Below are positions 58,101 to 64,000 of a stretch of 64,000 bases of DNA, piece after piece. The notes under the pieces are model-generated. The model was given only the letters and a program-made list of their open reading frames with translations. It did no database searches and was not told the origin of the DNA. The stretch is from the NCBI RefSeq assembly GCF_035083965.1, contig NC_089732.1, forward strand, positions 7,069,383-7,133,382. The letters run 5' to 3'. Numbering within the stretch: the stretch's first letter is position 1; each line of letters starts with the position of its first letter. This DNA is from Branchiostoma lanceolatum. Lineage: Eukaryota > Chordata > Leptocardii > Amphioxiformes > Branchiostomatidae. The position numbers and the translations under genes were made by a program.

Positions 58101-60169
58101 GATGAAGATTGGCATCTACGGACAAGTGTGAGCATCAGGAAAATGGGGAGTGGTCCGACGTCACCAGTTCTACCATTCAACCGTCAACTTCCTGATCAAG
58201 AAAATGAAAACATTGATTCATCTAGTGAAGTGGACAGAACTAGTGTTGAAAACGACTTTCAATTGCCAGCAAGTACATGTAGTTCTCCAGAGGCAAGGGC
58301 TGGCCCTGATAGCATTACAAGGTGTGCCTCTAATGATGTATGTAAAGGTACTGAGAAACTTGCAGCGATGCCAGATATGTTGGACCAGATTGTTGATGAG
58401 AAACTGAAGAGTTTGGCAGTCCAGTTGATCGCAGTGCTGGGGGAAGCAGTCAAGCGAAGGGTGTTCAACGTCCCCAGAGGAAGAGAGTCTAATAGAGCCA
58501 AGTCCACAGTTCAAAAACAACATGTTGAACAGCTTGACTCTTTGGAAAACCTCCAGGATAAGGCAGAGAAAATCCAACTCTCTGATGATGGAACCGGAGA
58601 TGGTTTGTCATTGGGAGGGGCTAGTGCTGTACCAAGCACCACTGCTGACCCTGCTGTGAAGATGGGCTGTCCTGAAATGTCCTCAGAGGTGGAAATGAGG
58701 ACAGCAGCTGTGGGGCACTCAGCTGAAGAGAACTGTTCTGAAAAGTGTAGAGTGGCCATTTTATTTTCAGGGGGAGTGGATTCTATGGTTATAGCAGCCT
58801 CGGCTGACAGGTGGGTGTAATGGATTTAACATAAGTCTTTTCCCCTTCAACTTTCGTGTGACTTAAAAAATTGTTGTGAAAAGATAATGTAGTAAGGTTC
58901 ATTGAAAATTGTGCAGTTACATTTTGATCTAGATCTTAGAATTGTATTGCAATAACTTCAATCTTTAGAATTTTCATGAAAGATATGCAACATCATTATC
59001 ATTTCACATGATACTGTTAGCTATGAAGGTCTCTTATTATTAATTTTGTTATTCTGATTGATTTGCTTCAGATTTGTCCCACCAAATGAGCCTATCGACC
59101 TCCTAAATGTTGCCTTCCAACAAAAATATAAACAACACCAGCCTGGTAAAAAGAAAGGGGGTAAAAAGCAGAGCGAGGGTGCCCGTGATGATTCCTTTCA
59201 GGTGCCTGACAGAATCACAGGACTCGAAGGGCTGGAAGAGCTGGTCAGGATCAACCCAAGCAGGCACTGGAATTTTGTGGAGGCAAGTTGGCTGCACTGG
59301 TGTAGCTGGTGGTGTAATTACAACTCACAGATATACGTATACATGTACATGTAAACAAAAAATGAACTTTGCATGTATTGTCATGAGTTAATAACTCTTC
59401 AACAAGACACAAAACAGCAGCTCTATTGCTTAGCTTTTAATGAAGTCTTTCAAAAGTGCCAGCATAGATAGACTGGCCTCAACAAGCTATATGCCTTTTT
59501 TTGTTTTTCTTGTGAACCATTGGATGTAGGAATTGGTCTATGTCTAGTATGCATGTACATGACCATGTTGCATGTATGGCCCTGAAACATCATCATGTTG
59601 ATATGTCAATGAAGGTAAGACATTCAGGTAATAAGATACACCAAATGACAGTTACTTAAGCAAGAAGATAAAATTCTGAAACTTGTTTTCAAAATTTTGT
59701 CCAGTTGCTTGAGTAACTGTCATTTGGTGTATCATCATATTGTCTGTTTCCACAGGTGAATGTGACCTTGGATGAACTGAGAGAAAGGAGGTACATAGCT
59801 TACTCCTTTTTCATCTCTTATTTTCAACTACATACTAACTAGATTATCCATTGATAGTTTCATTAAGTTGGTAGATTATAGGATTCATACATGTAGGACA
59901 TATTTGTATTTTTGTATATAACGTTACATGTACAACTGTGCACATGTGTGTATTATAGTTCTCTATCTAGGAAACCAAAGAAGTTTTATTTCTCCCCCTC
60001 CCCTCCCAATGGTAGGTCCCAACATGTGAGCCACCTGCTATATCCTCTGCAGACTGTGCTGGATGACAGCATAGGCTGTGCCATCTGGTTTGCTGCCAGG
60101 GGGAGGGGCAGGTTGGCAAACTGTCCTGACAGGAGCCAGGCTGACAACTCTTACTCATCCCCTGCCAAG
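52159..60169 (+). CDS. ASNSD1: Asparagine synthetase domain-containing protein 1 (3' partial)
   Basis: Exons: 52159-52209, 55449-55676, 56201-56323, 57452-57586, 57963-58810, 59072-59282, 59756-59790 and 60016-60169; 595 residues so far, phases consistent throughout. The start MCGICC has Cys2, the class II glutaminase N-terminal nucleophile position. Then come NLLRRGPD, VLHMRGEIT, ILLWNGEIFDG, GPWAFIYWQ and LWFGRDYFGQRSLL of the glutaminase-like half. The ATP-pyrophosphatase loop SGGVDS is at residues 448-453 in VAILFSGGVDSMVIAA, followed by EPIDLLNVAF, VPDRITG, NPSRHWNFVE and TVLDDSIGCAIWFAARG. The order follows vertebrate ASNSD1, with a longer, poorly conserved middle in the 848-bp exon. 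The exon with GIGADEQ and the rest lie beyond 64 kb. The intron after 59282 starts with GC (AG|GCAAGT). Family members resemble asparagine synthetase; activity is uncertain. Confidence 0.92.
52518..53159. mobile_element. 642-bp foldback element with CAACTCGCCCC termini
   Basis: Left end GTCAACTCGCCCCAAGTCCA then ACTCGCCCC and CCAACTCGCCCCAAATTA; the right end is the complement (TAATTTGGGGCGAGTTGG ... GGACTTGGGGCGAGTTGAC). CAACTCGCCCC-type motifs occur three times per arm. A second inner pair folds too (TGTCGGCCCGCC against GGCGGGCCGACA, AATCTCAAGCATGGC against GCCATGCTTGAGA). No transposase. It lies in ASNSD1 intron 1. Confidence 0.85.
53475..54077 (+). CDS. 200-codon ORF inside ASNSD1 intron 1 (alternative exon or nested gene)
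   Basis: Open from 53475, just after an in-frame TAG, to a TGA at 54077. It encodes a hydrophilic, Lys/Arg/Glu/Ser-rich protein with coding-like composition and a charged C-terminal helix-like region (DLPLDKLEISEEGKNRVKHV...). It has no clean ATG at its start; ATG 53581 (GCAAGCATGG) is a possible initiator. Two acceptors are nearby: TTTTTACAG at 53452 (strong, but gives another frame that stops at TAA after 33 codons) and GTAG at 53474 (weak, but in phase 0 with ASNSD1 exon 1). A poly(A) signal AATAAA is present near 54927. This could be an alternative 3' exon of ASNSD1, a nested gene or the end of an unseen gene. Family not recognised. Confidence 0.4.
   Translation, partial: FLLDLHQRILRKFVTQTDVWNVQELNERSRVTAPASMEQKEGFHILQINSSFVAGIGNMVTFAPAEAAPELSRSAANCQRTEEELLEDRSKHRVQKVQLTRGKTRIRPYNLDRPSRQTTRKATLKNSQTSFESQNGLHKMILRHRSGSKLFDDLPLDKLEISEEGKNRVKHVGEMEKVAKDLKELNVSEQERKNDNSKLY
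55132..55155. repeat. (GA)n microsatellite
   Basis: Short GA run in ASNSD1 intron 1. Confidence 0.85.
55769..55971. mobile_element. Foldback element, TACTGTAAATGCAG family (F5), copy 1
   Basis: TACTGTAAATGCAGAAATGT with TTGCGG...; right end ...GCAAACATTTCTACATTTACAGTA. The interior holds CGCGGTAAAGAGTTCACCGC-type hairpins. It is in ASNSD1 intron 2. Confidence 0.9.
56395..56478. mobile_element. Foldback element F6, copy 1
   Basis: CAAGGTAACAGTTACTCATT and CAAGCAACTG; right CCAGTTGCTTGAGTAACTGT and TACCTTG. It is in ASNSD1 intron 3. Confidence 0.85.
59635..59733. mobile_element. Foldback element F6, copy 2
   Basis: GATACACCAAATGACAGTTACTTAAGCAAG ... CCAGTTGCTTGAGTAACTGT, CATTTGGTGTATC. It ends about 20 bases before the acceptor of the 35-bp ASNSD1 exon, so its arm lies near the branch-point region. 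Confidence 0.85.
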
Positions 60170-60308
60170 GTTGGTTCAATGTGCACTGCACGGTGATTGG
60201 TGTTCATTGTGCACTAAGTATGTTGATTGTTTTTATGGCATTCACTGTACACTAAGAATTGTGATTGTTTTTGTGGCGTTCACTCTGCACTAAGTGTGGT
60301 GATTGATA

Positions 60309-60525
60309 AACCTCCAGTAACATTAATCCGCCGGGTTACACAAATCTGCCACTTTGAAAAAACAGCGGGTTTGAGAGATCTCTAGTGCAGCACTTCCCAG
60401 GTATACACAGTTTAGATATACAGGAGTGCATCGTACTAGGGGACTTTGGGTTGGAGATCTGTTTGGACGTATCTTTTCAGGGTGGTAGAATTATGTACCC
60501 TGGTGGAATTATGTTGGTGTATGGC
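60309..60525 (+). repeat. Dispersed repeat R3, copy 2
   Basis: Direct, diverged copy of 48815-49075 over about 215 bases, ending GGAATTATGTTGGT. The 69-codon ORF is part of the repeat. Confidence 0.85.
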
Positions 60526-63256
60526 ATTGAACATGTCACATTCTGCTTGACCAAGGACTGCTGCCTTGCCTCAACAGAACGGACAGAGTGCTGATAAACA
60601 TTGAGTTAAGTGATAAATCCGAACTTGATCAAGATAATGCCATGGCCAAATAACCACAGTCCATAATCCGGTCTCTAAATTGTCCCATCAGGATGGTAAA
60701 ATATATCACCATTTTGTATAAGGAAGGATGATAAATCTGAATTTGATCTTGATAATACCATTGCAAAGGCCAAATTTGTCCACATAAAGGAACCTTTTTT
60801 AGCACTGCTTCCTGAAGGTGTTTTGAAATACAACAAGTTATGGTAAGTGGAGGGGGTGACTGTCCTTAGTGCAGTCATTGCCCCCTCACAAATTAGTAAA
60901 ATTCACTGCTTGTGTAAAGAAGTGTGACCATGCCCTTTGCGGGTTGTGGTAAGTCTAGACACTTTGATAATGATAGTCAATTCCTGCATAGTAGGATAAA
61001 CCGTGACAGGAAATACGTCAGTTTTTTCACATACATGTATTGACGGTTTTTGTTGCTGTGTCGTTCTGCTTTTTTTGTCACTTTTCTTGAGCAAACTATT
61101 AGTATTAACACTTTATTTTGCACAGGTGTAATCTTTCTATCTCCCCACTGTCTCTGCCTATCCTTCGAGGTTTGCTGGTCAATTCTCTTTTATTTCCTTA
61201 AACAGTGGCGAGGAGTGAAAGATTATAAGTAGAATTTCATCTAGTTTCAAAGTTTAGTTTTCCCTTTATCTAATAGCTTGTTTTTTTTTATATGCCTTAC
61301 GAACTAAATACTGCCCTATTGAAACCAAACTGCAAGGGTTGCATTGTACATTTCCCTGAAATGAACCTAGAAGTTTGGTGGACTTTGGACTGAGGAGACT
61401 TTGGACCCAGCCCTGTGTTATAAAGACTGATGGCGTGTTTGTGTACTATAAACTGTGATAAAGAGACAGTCTGGGATGTACTAACTCAATGATGAGATAG
61501 CCCAGCCTCGTCTTATTTCAAGTTGGTGTCAAAAGCTCTCCCTGTGGACTTTGCTCCCTTGGGGACTGTGTCAGAGATGCAATACGTAACCCTAACAAAG
61601 TTCCTTCTTCTTTGCATGCATGGATCAATCTGTGCTGTAAACTTTTAGTGCTTCTTCTTATAGAATGTCATGTTTATGATTATATTTATGATTCATCGTA
61701 GTCCAGATAACTCCATTTATAACAATACACCACAAACTACACTAGAAGTGCTTTGGAACTCACACCCATAGGCAGATTGTACAGAAAACATTGTACCAGT
61801 AGTCCTCAGATATCCTTGGCTTTTAGGAAGCCAACCTGTGCTATTTCATCAGCTCATACACTCAAAACCTGGCTTTCCTCACCTCCTGTGACACAGCGTA
61901 GTGGCCCTTCCACTTAAATGAAAAGCATCCCTAGAAATAGTTGAAGTTGTCTAAGTAGTCGTCCCTTATGTTTCCTAAGATAAGGTGGGTGCACGTGGGT
62001 CATACTGTAGAACTGGTAATTCTTTTTGCAGACAAAATCCGGGAAGGATGCTGCCATAGGCCCTAGGGACAGATTTCAGTGGTCAATTTAGAGAAATTTA
62101 GAGGAATGGGAAATGAATGAGTTACAAATTTTGTGCAGAATTCAATACTTTGTTGACAAAGTTGCCAGGCAGAGACAATATTGCTTTAAAATATCAACAC
62201 TGCGAATGACCAGTGTGGAATAATAAAAAAAAGAGTCCCTTGATAAGTTCAAGGTACCACAGTGTATTCTTAAGAGCACCCTCCATGGGGAAAACCCCAC
62301 TCCTTGAGACAAGGCTTTATCTTAAAGAGGTAAGACAAGAGATTGGAAAACCCTTAAAGAGTCTATGGTCATGGTTGAAGGAGTTCTCCTGTTTTCTAAG
62401 AAAGGGGACCAAAAATAGAGGAACATGCGTGATGTCATCATATATTTTGCAGGCCGCTTTTCATTGAGGTCATGAGAGAAGAGGTAATGGTCAGACAAAA
62501 TATATTACAAAGATAGAGTTTACATCATTTAAAAAGTCCTAATAAATCTATACACATATCATTACACATACATGGTACAAAATACATAAGAGGGAAGGTG
62601 GTTTAATATTCTTTTTTATCTATTTCTGGTCAAAACTTCTCAAACCTCTGTTTTCATGATTCCGAGTTGAAAATAAAATGCTTGCATGTATGGATGAAGT
62701 CTACCCCAAACGTGTTGGCTTCTCTAAATAGCTCTCACTTCTGAGTTGGAACAATTATGACCTGCTTGCAAAACCGCTTGGCAAGATTCACTTTGCAGAT
62801 AGGCACTATAGATGAGTCAGCATTTTGGCTCTCATGCCCGCTGTGTAGATTCAGACATTGATGGAGTGTTTGACTGACAGCGACCTTTCTTCTAAACAAA
62901 CGTTATGGTGTAAGGGTGACAACTTAAGAGCGGTGTCAGAGCCCCAGTTCAGTGGAGTCACGCTTGCTGAGAAATAGCAACTGGGAAGACTAAGATCCTC
63001 ATAGATTGCTTCTATAGCATACATTCAGACCTGTATATAAGGACCACCTGGCCAATGTGACCACTTTTTGATGACCCATTGGGTAATTTGTTCCATTAAG
63101 AATGCATAAACAATGTTGTCTTTAGTGACCACCTGTCCACATTTTATCGCTCCCCTGAGTGGTCTTCTTGAGTAGTTTTGATGGTAGTTCTGACACCTGT
63201 TCATTCTTTTCTTCCGTTGAGTCAACATTTGCTCAACCATTGTCAGAACTATATGG

Positions 63257-63463
63257 TACTGTAAATGCAGAAATGTTTGCAGGGATTTGATTTCGCGGTA
63301 GGGAGGGAATGGAGTGTTTGCGGTGGTTTTGAGTTTGCGGTAAAGAGTTCACCGCAACAATAGTAGCGCTACAGTCACTCAATGGAACGGTTTTTCGCGG
63401 TGGTTCTAAGTTTGCGGTAAAGAGTTCACCGCAAGAACCGCAAACATTTCTGTGTTTACAGTA
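63257..63463. mobile_element. Foldback element F5, copy 2
   Basis: TACTGTAAATGCAGAAATGT ... AACATTTCTGTGTTTACAGTA with two internal TTTGCGGTAAAGAGTTCACC blocks, matching 55769-55971. Confidence 0.9.
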
Positions 63464-64000
63464 TCAGATTACTAGGGCAGTCTGCACTGGAAAGGTATGT
63501 AAGTGCAAACTTTGTGCACTATCCTCATTTGAGCCTGAACCACTGAAGAAGCCACATCTGTGAAACCGGTCTGGGTGACAGGCTGAATAAAGGTTTAGAA
63601 TAAGCACCATGCAGCCCCGGCTGTCTTACTGAAGGGTGACTGCTGGCAGTTAGCTAGAGGATAAGTCCGCTCCGTATATCTAACTGCATTATCTGCTATT
63701 GGCTTCTCCAGTAGAAATGTTAAGTATACTAAGTAAAGGAGGGATGGGGTGTGTGTGTGTTTCAATTAGATGCCTCCTATCTACCACTATTAAAGAGAAT
63801 TAATCTGATATGTTGTTTTAAAGGCACCCAGAGCATTTTATGAGACTTGAAAACTGGAAATATTCTAGTTGCTGTAATCTTTATGAAATTTACATTTACT
63901 GCCACTGCTTACCACATTTGCGTTCGGATTTCTTATTAAAATTGCGCAAAAACGGCACAAAATAATCTACATGGTGATCTTTTAGTTTCATGTGCCTACT

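Larger units (their letters stand above)
60170..64000. other. ASNSD1 intron 8 (incomplete)
   Basis: No exon encoding the expected GIGADEQ segment was found before the window end, so this is read as intron. Holds the R3 repeat copy and F5 copy 2; otherwise nothing recognised. Confidence 0.55.

Noticed and set aside
1..64000. tRNA, rRNA and CRISPR arrays
   Set aside because: Looked for, none seen; the short tandem arrays lack CRISPR-like spacing and a eukaryotic genome would not carry them.

Overview
The window looks like nuclear DNA of a cephalochordate (amphioxus, probably Branchiostoma). The reasons are an intron-rich gene set with deuterostome-type proteins (an activin/inhibin-beta ligand, a fatty-acid-binding protein, ASNSD1, secreted sushi-domain proteins) in compact AT-moderate DNA. 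That DNA is packed with short foldback (MITE-like) elements, microsatellites and retroposon tails. The species call is an inference; no database search was possible. All gene models were built by eye from splice consensus, phase continuity and family resemblance.

Layout. (1) 518-4256, plus: the last five exons of an unrecognised, probably disordered protein whose 5' part lies left of the window. (2) 8529-21171, minus: two signal-peptide exons and six one-exon sushi (CCP) modules, all phase 1. They form either two tandem genes or one gene with two promoters. Every module carries an extra cysteine pair. (3) 25944-28247, minus: a FABP gene with a likely 5'UTR exon and TATA-like box near 29.4 kb. 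(4) 29982-33544, plus: a candidate three-exon gene of unknown family. (5) 38137-42812, plus: a complete two-exon activin/inhibin-beta precursor of 408 aa. (6) 46484-46609, plus: a possible 41-aa microprotein behind a perfect CRE. (7) 52159-60169, plus: eight exons of ASNSD1, starting MCGICC and including the SGGVDS loop; its last exons are beyond 64 kb. Intron 1 holds a separate 200-codon ORF.

The rest is intergenic or intronic DNA dominated by repeats. Several foldback families are present as multiple diverged copies: TAGCC...GGCTA, CTCCAAGCAGA, CCCGGCCGGGC, CACTGGACCCGCGGCACGC, TACTGTAAATGCAG and a 'GGCCATGTTGATTTGAT' family. There are also tandem duplications, minisatellites and LINE/SINE-like 3' tails ending GCAATAAAGTT. 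The genes do not form an operon or one pathway. The sushi genes and the activin ligand are secreted, while FABP and ASNSD1 are intracellular. The most unusual items are the six-cysteine sushi array, the FABP intron that stays open in frame with FABP-like residues, the orphan three-exon gene, the ORF nested in ASNSD1 intron 1, and a 642-bp foldback element with triple CAACTCGCCCC termini.
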